A DNA stretch of 64,000 nucleotides from Hymenobacter busanensis (GTDB lineage: Bacteria > Bacteroidota > Bacteroidia > Cytophagales > Hymenobacteraceae): NCBI RefSeq assembly GCF_008727865.1, contig NZ_VTWU01000009.1, forward strand, positions 1-64,000. Reading direction: 5' to 3'. The translations under genes were made by a program, and so were the position numbers. Each line of letters opens with the position of its first letter. Positions within the stretch are counted from its first letter, which is position 1. The notes beneath the pieces were generated by a model, which did not search any database, was not told where the DNA came from, and saw nothing but the letters and a program-made list of their open reading frames with translations. Below, one piece after another: positions 1 to 9,063 of this stretch.

Positions 1-10
1 CGCCCTCTGC

Positions 11-45
11 ACAACGCCCCGCCGGCACTGCCGGCGGGGCGTTGT
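11..45. terminator. Strong hairpin, likely terminator of a gene left of the window
   Basis: A perfect inverted repeat has 16-bp arms (11-26 and 30-45) around a 3-base loop. The arms begin ACAACGCCCC, and a GC-rich stem of this kind also follows the gene ending at 42898. The right flank is only moderately T-rich. It probably ends a gene lying before position 1, but the strand cannot be decided. Confidence 0.6.
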
Positions 46-718
46 GTGTTTAGAGACAATTCCTATTGCAGGGCGGAGGAAGGATTTGCGGACTACTGGC
101 CAGACTTGGTAGGCAACGAGCGTAATAGAAGACCCAACGATACCCTGCTCGAATTACGCTCTGGGGTGAAGGTGGAGAAGTATTATCGATGTACCACTCG
201 GCGGGCTGTGATACGACGACATGGCTGTAGCTAAACGAGTATTAGATGGCTCTGCGGCCTGTCACAAAAGGCTTAAGTACTCGTGACTTTGAGCGGAGTA
301 TTTTACCCCAACTAGGTTAAGCACGGCTTGCTCTACCACTCAGGTTGAGCTTGAATAGCGCAGTGAGGCGCATCATCAAGGTTGTTCGAACTGGTTTACG
401 GGGCATTCTGCGCGAAATACCAGTGAATTGACGGTGCTTGGCATTTGGTGCTTTATCACATTGCTGGATGTAGAACAACTGACCGTGGTTATAGCACCAA
501 TTGCATGCGTGTGAATCGTAAGCAATAAAGGCGCTGCGTAAGCCATTGGCGCCGTCGTATTTCTTACAATGAAACTTTCGGTAAGCCCTCATTCCTGGCA
601 CCTACAGTTTGTTCAAGCTGCGCGGGTTTCCCGTGCCAGAGTTGCGTCGCCTTTTTCTCAACCCAGCCAACATCAACCCCGCTCGTTGCCCCACGGCCAA
701 GCGGCAGCAAATCAGCGC
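46..718. other. About 670 bp with no supported gene
   Basis: Base composition is clearly less GC-rich than the flanking genes up to about position 600, and no reading frame has a convincing start or a recognisable product. A 94-codon minus-strand frame (317-601) contains a short basic stretch (RRMPRK) that faintly recalls the C-terminal part of IS1-type transposases. I cannot support that identification. The stretch may be decayed foreign DNA. Confidence 0.4.
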
Positions 719-767
719 AAAAAAGCGCGGCGCTACTCGGAGTGAGCAGCGCCGCGCGGGCTTTTTT
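719..767. terminator. Bidirectional terminator after the PID-CTERM gene
   Basis: The inverted repeat GCGCGGCGCT...AGCGCCGCGC spans about 725-756. It is flanked by an A-run on the left (719-724) and a T-run on the right (762-767), so it can end transcripts on both strands. It lies 16 bp past the stop codon of the minus-strand gene at 784-993. Confidence 0.75.
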
Positions 768-783
768 CCGGAAGGTGAAAAGG

Positions 784-993
784 TTATTGACGGACCTTGG
801 TGCGTAGGCGTTTCAGCCCGTAAGCGGCGCCAGCGGCCAGTAGCAGCGAAGCCCCGCCGTCGAGCGGAACTGCCGTTGGAGTGCCCGGCAGCGGGCCGCC
901 CGAGCCGGGGTCTTGCGCCTCCGCCGAGAGCGTAAACAGCAGACCTAATACAAGTGAGGAGGCCAGCCGAAGAAAGAGTTTGGGTAGTGTCAT
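784..993 (-). CDS. Small PID-CTERM sorting-domain protein
   Basis: A 69-residue protein in three parts. Residues 1-26 are a signal peptide ending SAEAQ. A short Gly/Pro linker follows (DPGSGGPLPGTPTA). The C-terminus has the order VPLDGG, then a hydrophobic helix (ASLLLAAGAAYG), then a basic tail (LKRLRTK). That Pro-hydrophobic-Asp plus membrane helix plus Arg/Lys tail is the layout of the PID-CTERM sorting domain known in Bacteroidota, where it is thought to be a membrane sorting signal. There is almost no mature sequence besides the signal. It lies 78 bp downstream of the giant T9SS protein gene, in the same orientation, and is followed by a strong terminator, so the two could be co-transcribed. 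Its function is unknown. Confidence 0.75.
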   Translation of the reverse strand: MTLPKLFLRLASSLVLGLLFTLSAEAQDPGSGGPLPGTPTAVPLDGGASLLLAAGAAYGLKRLRTKVRQ

Positions 994-1071
994 GCCAGAA
1001 GGGGGAATGAATCAAGCGAAAAGAACACCCGGGCCGGCAGCGCCAGCCCAGGTGCTGAAGTGAAGAAGGGC

Positions 1072-4000
1072 TTAGTCAATCGTTACCCGTTTGGCAACGA
1101 CGGCGTCGCCGGCCAGAATGCGCAAGGTGTATACGCCCGTGGCCAGGTGCGACACATTGATCTGAACCTGCGCCCCGGCAGCGGAGAGCGTGGCCGACTG
1201 CTGCAGAACCTGCTGACCAATGCTGTTGTAAAGCGTGGCCTGCAAGTGCTTGGCACCCGTTACGGCCGGCATCAGCAGCGTAAAGCTCTGGTGGGCCGGG
1301 TTGGGGTACACGCTCACGCTAGCGGCGTCGAGGCCGGTTTGGTTGGCCGTGGGCCGCGTGGGCTCGAAGCGCAGCGAGAAGCGGGTGGTCAGCACGGCGG
1401 CCGCGGTAGCACTGAATGTGTACGTGGGCTGCTGACGCAAATCCACATCCAGCCCCGTCACGTCGTCGTGCAGGTACACGCCGGCACCAGGAAGGTTCAG
1501 CAGGCGATTGGCTTCGAAGGTAAACAACCCTGCTTGCGGTACTACCACGCCCAACGGAACCACAGTGGTCGTCGTGAGCAGGGGCAGGCCGTTGATGCTC
1601 AGCTGCGTACCGGCGGCCAGGGCAAACACCGACGGCACACCGCCGCCGTTGTATTGCAGCTTCAGGGCATCGTAACGCCCGTCCATGCCGGCTGTAGCGC
1701 CAGCTTCGAAGTAGATGGTGGCGTCATCGGTACCCCCGGCTCCGCGCAGAGCCAGTTGCACCACCGGCCGGGTTTCCGGCCCGCGGTTGAACGTGGGCTG
1801 CGTAGCGGAGAAGCTCGTGACGCGGGCCGCGTTGGTGAGGGCCAGCGTGGTGGAGGTGCTGCCCGGCGATACGCGCACGAAGAATGCCTGCGCCGTGGCT
1901 ACCAGCGGGTCGCCGAAGCCGTTGATGTAGCTGCGGTAGGTACCGCCGTACTGGCTGTTGCTCTGGTACACGTACATCGCGTTGTCGAGGCCGGCCGGGA
2001 TGAGTACCTGGCTCCAGTCGAGCGGCGAGGGGTAGGGGTTACCCACCAGGTGCAGGCCGCCGTTGGCGCCGCCGGTGCGGGCAAGCGGGCGACTAACCAA
2101 GCCGTTGTTGAGCGAGCCAACGAAATCCACGGTCTGCGAAGCCGGAATGTTGACCGTGTAGCCACGGCCCACTTGCAGCGCGTCGCTCAGGGCAGTAGGC
2201 GAGAACCAGCCTTTATCAAACGCACTGTACGTGGTAGCAGGGCTGGTAAGCACCCGGCTTTCGTCGTAGCCGAATACCGTGGGGAACGGCGTCACCAGGT
2301 TGGGCGTGGCCGAGGAGTTGTAGGCATCGTTGACCACGGGCGTAAAGCCGCTGGTGGCCAGATCGGCTACCGTGGTGTTGCTCACCGGCGGCGAGTAGTG
2401 GCGGTAACCCGCGCCGGCGTTCAGGGCCGGGCTGATGTAGCGCTGCACCGCAGCCGTACCGTTTACTACCCCTCCGGTGTTGTTCACCACGGCGGTTCCG
2501 GCCGCATCCGACAGCAGGGTCAGGCCGTTGCCATTGGTCGTCAGGTTGCCATTCAGCAAGGCAAGGTCCTCTTTTACGGCCAAGGCCTGGCTGAGCGTGA
2601 CCCCGGCCCCGGCGTTGCCCACGGTGAGGCTGCGCACCTGAACCGGCAGACCCGAGCCCGTAACCTGGGCCGCCGCACCGTTGTACACGTAAAGGGCGCC
2701 TGAGCTAAAGCTACGCGTGCCCGCTACTTGTACCGAGCCCGTAGCGCCGCTTGCGCTGACGCCGGCCGGTGAGCAGATGCCAAAAATGGCGCCGCTCTGC
2801 AGCGTGAAGCTGCCCGGACCGGTGATGGTAGCACAAGTACCGCTGTTGTTGGTCGACAACGAGCCGCCCGTCTGCACCACCAAGGCGCCGTTCACCACCA
2901 GGTCGCCTTGCAGGTACAGCGCACCCGTGCCCGTGATAGTCACATTGTTGTAAGTGCCGCCCGGCAGGTTCTGCGATGAGCTGACAACCAGGTTGGGTGC
3001 GTCGGTTTGGGCGCAGATGCTGAAGGAGCCGGACTCGTCGTTGCCGTACTCCCACACACGGGCGTAAACGGTGCTGCCCGGCGTCAGGCCGGTGGCGCGC
3101 AGCAGCGAGAAGGCACCCGTGCCAGCGTCGTCGTCGCAGCCGATGAGCGTGAGGTTACCGCAGCTGCCCGAATAGAGGGCCAAGCCGGTATCGGAAAGGC
3201 TGGTACCGCTGCCCTGGTCGGTTTGCACCTGCACGACGCCGTTGGCCGGCACCGTCAAGGAGTACCACACGTCGCCGCCACTATAGCTGGCGCAGCCCGG
3301 CGCGGGTGTGCCCGTGGTCGAGGAGGCGGTGGCCCCCACGTTGGTGCCGCTCACGGCCGTGCCGCAGCTGCCCACCCCGATGCTGGTGATGGGCGTGGCC
3401 GAGGCGCACTCGTCGTTGGCCGGAGCCGGAGCCCGCGTTGTAAACGTAATGCTCGAAGCCGCAGCCGTCAGGCCGCCCGCGCAGTTGCTGGTCACCGTTA
3501 CCGTGTACTGGGTACTGGGCGTCAGGCCCGTCAGGGCTACCGGCGAAGCCGTCGGAGCCGGTGTAATGGTCGTAGCCGAGCCCCCCTGCGGCGTGTAGGT
3601 CACCGTGTAGCTCGTAGCCGAGGCCGAAGCCGTGAAGCTAATGCTGGCCGACGTCGAGGTAAGGGAGTTAGCGGCTACGACAGTGGGCGGGGTACAGGCC
3701 GGGTCGGTTTGGGCGCAGACGGTGAAAGCTCCCCGGTCCTTGGTGCCGTAGGTCCATACCCGTACATACAGCGTTTCGCCCGGCGTGCGGCCGGACAGGC
3801 GAACTAAAGAAAACTGCCCGTCGGGTGAGTCGTCGTCGTCGCACTCAATGGCGGTCAAGCTGCCACAGCTGCCTGAGTACATTTCCATACCCGTATCCAC
3901 TAGCGCTGAGCTGGTTACGCTGCGGGTTTCGACCTGAACGACACCGTTGGCCGGCACCTGCACCGTGTACCATACGTCGCCGGTAGTGTAGTTGGCGCAA

Positions 4001-7000
4001 GTAGGAGTAGGAGCACCGGCTGATGCGGTAGCGCCAATGGTGGTGCCGTTGACCGGTGTGCCACAAGTGCCCACACCAATGCTGGAAATAGCCGTAGCCC
4101 CTGCGCACTCATCGTTGGCGGGCGGCGGAACCAGCGTCGTAAACGTGACGGTTGCGGCCGTAGAAGTCAGGCCGCCGGAGCAGTTTCCCACCACCGTCAC
4201 CGTGTACTGGGTGTTGGGCGTCAGGCCCGTCAGGGCTACCGGCGAAGCCGTCGGAGCCGGCGTCACGGTGGTACTGATGGAGTCGCCCAGCGCCGTGTAG
4301 CGCACGGTGTAGCTGGTGTTGCCGCTGCCAGCCGTGAAGCTGATGCTGGCCGAAGTGCTGGTGAGGTTGCCCGCCGTCAGGTTGGTGGGTGCCGAGCAGG
4401 CCGCGTCGGTTTGGGCACAGATGCTGAAGGAACCAAACGTATCGTTGCTATACTCCCATACCCGTACATACAGGGTCTCGCCGGACGTGCGGCCGGTCAG
4501 GCGAATCAGCGAGTAGGCGCCGGTGGGCGAGTCATCGTCGTCGCACTCAATGGCGGTCAGGCTGCCGCAACTGCCCGAGTACACTTCCATACCGGTGTCG
4601 CTTACCGACGAACCACTGACCGAGCCGGTTTCGAGCTGGATGATGCCATTGGCCGGTACCTGCACCGTGTACCACACGTCGCCGCCCGCATAGCTGGCGC
4701 AGCCGGGCGCAGTTACGCCGGTCGAGGACGTGGCCGACACGTTCGTGCCCGTCAAGGCCGTGCCGCAGGTGCCTACTCCGATACTGGTAATGGGCGTAGC
4801 GCCCGCGCAGTCATCATTAGCTGGGGCCGTGGTGAAGGTTCGCGTAATTAGGCCGCTTTGCTGGCCACCGGCGCAGTTTTGCCGCAGCGTCACCGTGTAC
4901 TGGGTGCTGGGGGTCAGGCTCGTCAGGGCTACCGGCGAAGCCGTGGGGGCCGGAGTGATGGTGGCAGCCGTGCCGCCTTGCGGCGTCAGGGTCACCGCGT
5001 AGTCTACGGCGCCGTTGCCGGCGGTGAAATTCAGGTTAGCAGACGTTGAGGTGATACCCGTTACGCTCACGGCGGTGGGGTCGGTGCAGGTGGGCAGCAC
5101 TAGGCAGATGCTAAAGCTGCCCGAGCCCGTTCCGGCTCCCGCGTGGTATACCCGTACGTAGTAGGGTTGACCAACAACGAGTCCCGTAAGGTTGCCAACT
5201 TCGGCGCCACCGGTTGAGGTGCCGTTGATGCAGCCCAGCGAGCTAAGCGTACCGCAAGTACCGGAATACAGTTGCACCACGGCGTCGAAACCTGAGCCGC
5301 TTTGCACGGTGAGGGTACCCGCATTGGCCGTGGCTGTAAAGCCGTACCACACGTCATCGTCGGGGGTGCCGGGCGTAGTGGCTGTGCAGGTGGGCGCGCC
5401 GCTGCTGGCCGTGGCCCCAATGGTGGTACCGCTTAGGGGCGTGCAAGTCGTGCCGTTGGGCGTCAGGGCCGTAGCGGTAGCGCACTCGTCGTTGGCAGGC
5501 GGCGCCGGCGTGGCGTAGGCCGCTAGCACAAAGCTGCCGCTGGTGCCCGAGCCGGTGCCGGCGTGGTACACGCGCACGTAGTAGGTGCCGGCGGCCAGGG
5601 CCGCGTTGGCGTAGTTTTCCGTCAGGCCGTTAGCCGTGGCGTTGACGCAGGACACGGCCGTCAGGCTGCCCGGCGTACCGCTAAACAGCTGCAGCACGCC
5701 GTCGTAGCCGCCGGAACTGCGCAGCGTCACGGTCACGTTGCTCACGGTAGGCAGCGTGAAACTGTACCACACGTCGTCGTCCGGCGTGCCGGGTGTGGCG
5801 GCCGAGCAGGTGGTGATGCTGCCGCTGGCCGTGGCGCCAGCCGATGAGTACACGGCGCAGAAGTCCGTCGGGGGCACTGTGCCCACGGTCAAAGCCGTAG
5901 CGCCGGCGGGCTCATCGTTGGTGGGAGCGGCGACCGTGGGCGGCGTACCGGCTGTGAAGGTCCCCGGCACAAAGCGGATGCTGCTGTTGCAGCTCGGCAC
6001 GATGGCCAAGGCATTGGCACCGGTGTTGGCCGTTGTGGCGTTGCTGTTCAGGAAGTACGCGGCGTTCGGTACCTGCTGGGCCAGGTACTGCCCATTGCTT
6101 GCCGAAGGACCGCTCAGGCCCAGGGAATACGAGTACGTGTAGTTGTTGCTGCCGTCGAAGCCCGACATGTTGCCGTAGACATATTCGATGGCGTTGACCC
6201 CCTCGTAGAGCTTCACCTGGAAGTTCAGGTTCGGCCCAGGGTTGTTGAAGGTTTCCATCTCAGCCCACTCCACCGTCAGCACGCGGTTGGGGGCAGTGCC
6301 GTTCAGCTGATACTTGAGTTTGGCGGCGGCCAGTGCGGCGGCGGTGCCCGCGTTGCCCTGCAGCACCAGGTCTTCCCAGAACGGGGCCAGCATGGTGTTG
6401 GCGCTGCCGTTGCCGAGGGTGTTGGCGTAGTTATCGGTGCCGGAAGGTACCTGCGCGGTGTTGAAGCTCAGCCAGCCGTTGGTGCTGACGCGGAAGTTCG
6501 TCACGGTCTGCCCCAGGTACTGGAAGCCAAAGCCAATGGCGGTACTGCCGCTCACGTTATCGTCGGTACTGGAGGTACTGCTCCAGCCCGTGAAGCTGGT
6601 GCCCGTGCTCTGAATTGACGTGTAGCTGACCCCGGTGTTGCGGCTGATGACGTAGTCGGGCGCCGGGGCGGGTGTGGTGAAGCTGCTGGGCCCGGTGCGG
6701 GTGCTGTTGCTGGCGCCGCAGTTCTGCGTCACGTAGAACTGGTACGCGGTATTGGGCGTCAGGCCCGTTAGCTGATAGCTGCCGGCCGCGATGTTCGGCA
6801 CAGTGGTGCCGCCGGTAACCGGGTTAAAGCCGGTCGGACCGTACTGCAGCGTGAAGGTGCCGCCGCCGGTAGCCGTCCAGCTCAGGTCGGCCGTGGTAGT
6901 AGTTAGGTTGCTGGCCGTCAGCCCCGAAGGGGGCAGGCAGGATGGTGGCGGGCCTAGCACCACCTGCAGGTTGGGCCGGTTGCTGGTAATCGAGCCTGTG

Positions 7001-7650
7001 CTCGTGGGTGGGCTTGTATCCGTTGCCCAGATCTGGGCGCGGTTGGTAGCCGTGGAGTAGCGGAGCTGCTTGGTGCCGCTGCTCTCGCCGTTGCCGCCGC
7101 CTGTAGCGTTGGTTTCAACGATGATTTCCAGGTTTTGCGACCCGGTGTAGTAAAACGGAGCCGGTAGCGGCAGCGTTATCCAGGTGTTGTTGGTGAAGGT
7201 GGCAGCCGGTAGCGTGCCGTCGTACACCAGCGTGGCCCCGGTTTCTTCCGTAGCGACGGTGGTAGCAACGGCAAACGAACTGGTGCTGGTTTCCTTTATG
7301 TACACCTTCACAGGCGTGGTCCCGAGGGTGCCCGTGCCCTTGGTGGTAAAGTACCAGGCTACACTTTGCACATTGACGGGAACCGTGCTGACCTCGCTGT
7401 TGAGGTAGATCATGGCCGTGCGTTCGTAGCCAAAGTAGCCCGCTAGCGGGAAGCGGCTCGACGACGTGCCGGTGTTGCCGGCTGGTACGGTCACCGTCTG
7501 GGCTGTGCCGCCGTGGGCCGCAAGCAGCCACGCAACCACGGCCAGCCACCCTGCGGGCCGACCCAGGGCCGTCCGTAGCCGGAATGGCCAGAGTGTTCTG
7601 AAGAATGTAAGCCAGGGTGTGGGCTGGCCTGTAAGTAAAGCTTTGTGCAT
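1072..7650 (-). CDS. Giant secreted T9SS adhesin-like protein with FN3 and repeated beta-sandwich modules
   Basis: A 2192-residue exported protein. Residues 1-51 form a long signal peptide ending GTAQ. A fibronectin type III (FN3) domain begins near 235 (PPSGLTASNLT). Five modules with the pattern N-D-[ED]-x-A/C-x-x-A...DVWY...YVRV begin near 578, 718, 943, 1178 and 1410. Further FN3-like domains lie between them near 855, 1083 and 1317 (LTSTSASISFTA). From about 1550 to 1700 is a beta-helix-like region, then an unassigned stretch. The last 80 residues (from VSVYPNPAH to AKRVTID) form a T9SS type A sorting domain, so the protein should cross the outer membrane through SprA and be attached or released. 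The modules resemble bacterial pre-peptidase C-terminal beta-sandwiches, and no catalytic domain was recognised. An adhesive or matrix role is inferred. Confidence 0.88.
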   Translation of the reverse strand: MHKALLTGQPTPWLTFFRTLWPFRLRTALGRPAGWLAVVAWLLAAHGGTAQTVTVPAGNTGTSSSRFPLAGYFGYERTAMIYLNSEVSTVPVNVQSVAWYFTTKGTGTLGTTPVKVYIKETSTSSFAVATTVATEETGATLVYDGTLPAATFTNNTWITLPLPAPFYYTGSQNLEIIVETNATGGGNGESSGTKQLRYSTATNRAQIWATDTSPPTSTGSITSNRPNLQVVLGPPPSCLPPSGLTASNLTTTTADLSWTATGGGTFTLQYGPTGFNPVTGGTTVPNIAAGSYQLTGLTPNTAYQFYVTQNCGASNSTRTGPSSFTTPAPAPDYVISRNTGVSYTSIQSTGTSFTGWSSTSSTDDNVSGSTAIGFGFQYLGQTVTNFRVSTNGWLSFNTAQVPSGTDNYANTLGNGSANTMLAPFWEDLVLQGNAGTAAALAAAKLKYQLNGTAPNRVLTVEWAEMETFNNPGPNLNFQVKLYEGVNAIEYVYGNMSGFDGSNNYTYSYSLGLSGPSASNGQYLAQQVPNAAYFLNSNATTANTGANALAIVPSCNSSIRFVPGTFTAGTPPTVAAPTNDEPAGATALTVGTVPPTDFCAVYSSAGATASGSITTCSAATPGTPDDDVWYSFTLPTVSNVTVTLRSSGGYDGVLQLFSGTPGSLTAVSCVNATANGLTENYANAALAAGTYYVRVYHAGTGSGTSGSFVLAAYATPAPPANDECATATALTPNGTTCTPLSGTTIGATASSGAPTCTATTPGTPDDDVWYGFTATANAGTLTVQSGSGFDAVVQLYSGTCGTLSSLGCINGTSTGGAEVGNLTGLVVGQPYYVRVYHAGAGTGSGSFSICLVLPTCTDPTAVSVTGITSTSANLNFTAGNGAVDYAVTLTPQGGTAATITPAPTASPVALTSLTPSTQYTVTLRQNCAGGQQSGLITRTFTTAPANDDCAGATPITSIGVGTCGTALTGTNVSATSSTGVTAPGCASYAGGDVWYTVQVPANGIIQLETGSVSGSSVSDTGMEVYSGSCGSLTAIECDDDDSPTGAYSLIRLTGRTSGETLYVRVWEYSNDTFGSFSICAQTDAACSAPTNLTAGNLTSTSASISFTAGSGNTSYTVRYTALGDSISTTVTPAPTASPVALTGLTPNTQYTVTVVGNCSGGLTSTAATVTFTTLVPPPANDECAGATAISSIGVGTCGTPVNGTTIGATASAGAPTPTCANYTTGDVWYTVQVPANGVVQVETRSVTSSALVDTGMEMYSGSCGSLTAIECDDDDSPDGQFSLVRLSGRTPGETLYVRVWTYGTKDRGAFTVCAQTDPACTPPTVVAANSLTSTSASISFTASASATSYTVTYTPQGGSATTITPAPTASPVALTGLTPSTQYTVTVTSNCAGGLTAAASSITFTTRAPAPANDECASATPITSIGVGSCGTAVSGTNVGATASSTTGTPAPGCASYSGGDVWYSLTVPANGVVQVQTDQGSGTSLSDTGLALYSGSCGNLTLIGCDDDAGTGAFSLLRATGLTPGSTVYARVWEYGNDESGSFSICAQTDAPNLVVSSSQNLPGGTYNNVTITGTGALYLQGDLVVNGALVVQTGGSLSTNNSGTCATITGPGSFTLQSGAIFGICSPAGVSASGATGSVQVAGTRSFSSGALYVYNGAAAQVTGSGLPVQVRSLTVGNAGAGVTLSQALAVKEDLALLNGNLTTNGNGLTLLSDAAGTAVVNNTGGVVNGTAAVQRYISPALNAGAGYRHYSPPVSNTTVADLATSGFTPVVNDAYNSSATPNLVTPFPTVFGYDESRVLTSPATTYSAFDKGWFSPTALSDALQVGRGYTVNIPASQTVDFVGSLNNGLVSRPLARTGGANGGLHLVGNPYPSPLDWSQVLIPAGLDNAMYVYQSNSQYGGTYRSYINGFGDPLVATAQAFFVRVSPGSTSTTLALTNAARVTSFSATQPTFNRGPETRPVVQLALRGAGGTDDATIYFEAGATAGMDGRYDALKLQYNGGGVPSVFALAAGTQLSINGLPLLTTTTVVPLGVVVPQAGLFTFEANRLLNLPGAGVYLHDDVTGLDVDLRQQPTYTFSATAAAVLTTRFSLRFEPTRPTANQTGLDAASVSVYPNPAHQSFTLLMPAVTGAKHLQATLYNSIGQQVLQQSATLSAAGAQVQINVSHLATGVYTLRILAGDAVVAKRVTID

Positions 7651-7968
7651 GCGGTGTGTTGTGATGGTGAAAAGAAAAAGGCTGTGAAAACGGGCAGACT
7701 AAAACCGAAATAGGGCAGAGGTCTAGCTATAGTACCACGTCCGCAAAGGGTCTATTTCTTGAATTGTGCCTTGTAATACAACTGTTTGCGTAAAAATATC
7801 TGCTGGTCGCACTCGGAATGGTACTTGGCGAAAGTCACGTGCTCTTGGTTAAGTGATACAATACGATGATGGTATATGCCTTGTATTGGATATTTTGTGA
7901 TTTATATACTTATATAAGGTGGTTGGGTGCAATTCCCAACAGTAGTCGACCCATCCGGCACCCGCTCG

Positions 7969-7976
7969 TACCTTTA
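7969..7976 (+). promoter_or_regulatory. Possible -7 element for moxR; the rest of 7651-7999 holds no gene
   Basis: TACCTTTA matches the Bacteroidota -7 consensus TAnnTTTG at 7 of 8 positions and lies 23 bp before the moxR start. No clear -33 TTG lies at the usual spacing. The 349-bp interval 7651-7999 separates divergent genes and is AT-rich in its middle (7735-7925). I see no coding frame in it. Confidence 0.4.
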
Positions 7977-7999
7977 GCCACCTGCCAGTCCGTTTGCCT

Positions 8000-8989
8000 A
8001 TGTCAGAGCCAGCCGCCACCCCCGACCTCACCCAGCATTACCAACAGAAAATCCGCCAAGCCTCGTCCGAAGTGGGCAAAGTGGTAGTGGGGCAGCAGTA
8101 CATGCTCAACCGCTTGTTTATTGGCCTGTTCACGGGGGGGCATATTCTGCTCGAAGGTGTGCCAGGATTGGCCAAAACTCTCACCATCAGCACGCTGGCG
8201 CGGGTGCTGCGGCTGCAGTTTCAGCGGGTGCAGTTCACGCCCGACCTGTTGCCGTCCGACCTCGTGGGCACCATGATCTACAATCAGAACAAGTCGGAGT
8301 TTGAGATGAAGCGCGGGCCCATCTTCGCCAACCTCGTGCTGGCCGACGAAGTGAACCGCTCCCCCGCCAAGGTGCAGAGCGCCCTGCTCGAAGCCATGCA
8401 GGAGCGGCAGGTAACCATCGGCGAAACCACCTACCCGCTCGATTTGCCGTTTCTGGTGCTGGCTACCCAAAACCCCGTCGAGCAGGAAGGCACCTATCCG
8501 TTGCCCGAGGCTCAGGTCGACCGGTTCATGATGAAAGTGTACGTCGACTACCTCAAGAAAACCGAGGAGCTGGAGGTGATGCGCCGCATGGCCAACCTCT
8601 CCTACAGCTCCGACGTGCAGCCCGTGCTCAGCAAGGAAGACGTGTTCGGCATCCGCAACCTCATCAACCAGGTGCAGATTTCCGACACGCTGGAGAAGTA
8701 CATCATCGAGCTGATTTTTGCCACCCGCAAGCCCGCCGAGTACGACCTGGCCGACTTCGCACCCTACGTGCAGTACGGCGTGAGCCCGCGCGCCAGCATT
8801 GCCATTCACCGTGCCGCCCGCGCCGTGGCCTTCTTCGACGAGCGCGACTACGTGCTGCCCGAAGACATCAAGGAAGTGGCCGCCGACGTGCTCAACCACC
8901 GCATCATGCTCACCTACGAGGCCGAAGCCGACGGCGTGCGCACCCAGGATTTGATTGAAGCCATTTTGCGCAAGGTGCCCATCAGCTAG
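8000..8989 (+). CDS. MoxR-family AAA+ ATPase
   Basis: A 329-residue AAA+ ATPase of the MoxR group, which act as chaperone-like ATPases, usually assembling metalloenzymes or envelope complexes. Walker A is GVPGLAKT (53-60) and Walker B is LVLADE (112-117). The sensor region ATQNPVEQEGTYPLPEAQ and the AAA lid domain follow in the usual order. The length is typical. The ATG at 8000 was chosen over a TTG two codons upstream. MoxR genes usually precede DUF58 and von Willebrand factor A genes (the Bat cluster). Here the gene is alone: divergent from one T9SS cargo gene and ended by a bidirectional terminator before the next. Its client is therefore not indicated by context. Confidence 0.92.
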   Translation: MSEPAATPDLTQHYQQKIRQASSEVGKVVVGQQYMLNRLFIGLFTGGHILLEGVPGLAKTLTISTLARVLRLQFQRVQFTPDLLPSDLVGTMIYNQNKSEFEMKRGPIFANLVLADEVNRSPAKVQSALLEAMQERQVTIGETTYPLDLPFLVLATQNPVEQEGTYPLPEAQVDRFMMKVYVDYLKKTEELEVMRRMANLSYSSDVQPVLSKEDVFGIRNLINQVQISDTLEKYIIELIFATRKPAEYDLADFAPYVQYGVSPRASIAIHRAARAVAFFDERDYVLPEDIKEVAADVLNHRIMLTYEAEADGVRTQDLIEAILRKVPIS

Positions 8990-9006
8990 GCGGTACTGGC
9001 AGAAAC

Positions 9007-9043
9007 AAAAAACGCCCTTCGGCCACAAGCCGAAGGGCGTTTT
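9007..9043. terminator. Bidirectional terminator between moxR and the GEVED protein gene
   Basis: ACGCCCTTCGGC and its reverse complement (9012-9023 and 9029-9040) enclose a 5-base loop. An A-run precedes and a T-run follows. It lies between converging genes and can serve both. Confidence 0.88.
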
Positions 9044-9063
9044 GTATGCAGAAAGCAGCAGGG

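Noticed and set aside
317-601. Transposase gene on the minus strand
   Set aside because: Only a short basic segment is suggestive; no full catalytic motif, terminal repeats or proper start could be found.
1060-2703. 547-codon plus-strand frame opposite the giant T9SS gene
   Set aside because: It is antisense to a well-supported sorting domain and beta-rich region; composition is that of a shadow frame.
7994-7999. TTG start two codons before the moxR ATG
   Set aside because: ATG 8000 is available and gives the usual N-terminus.
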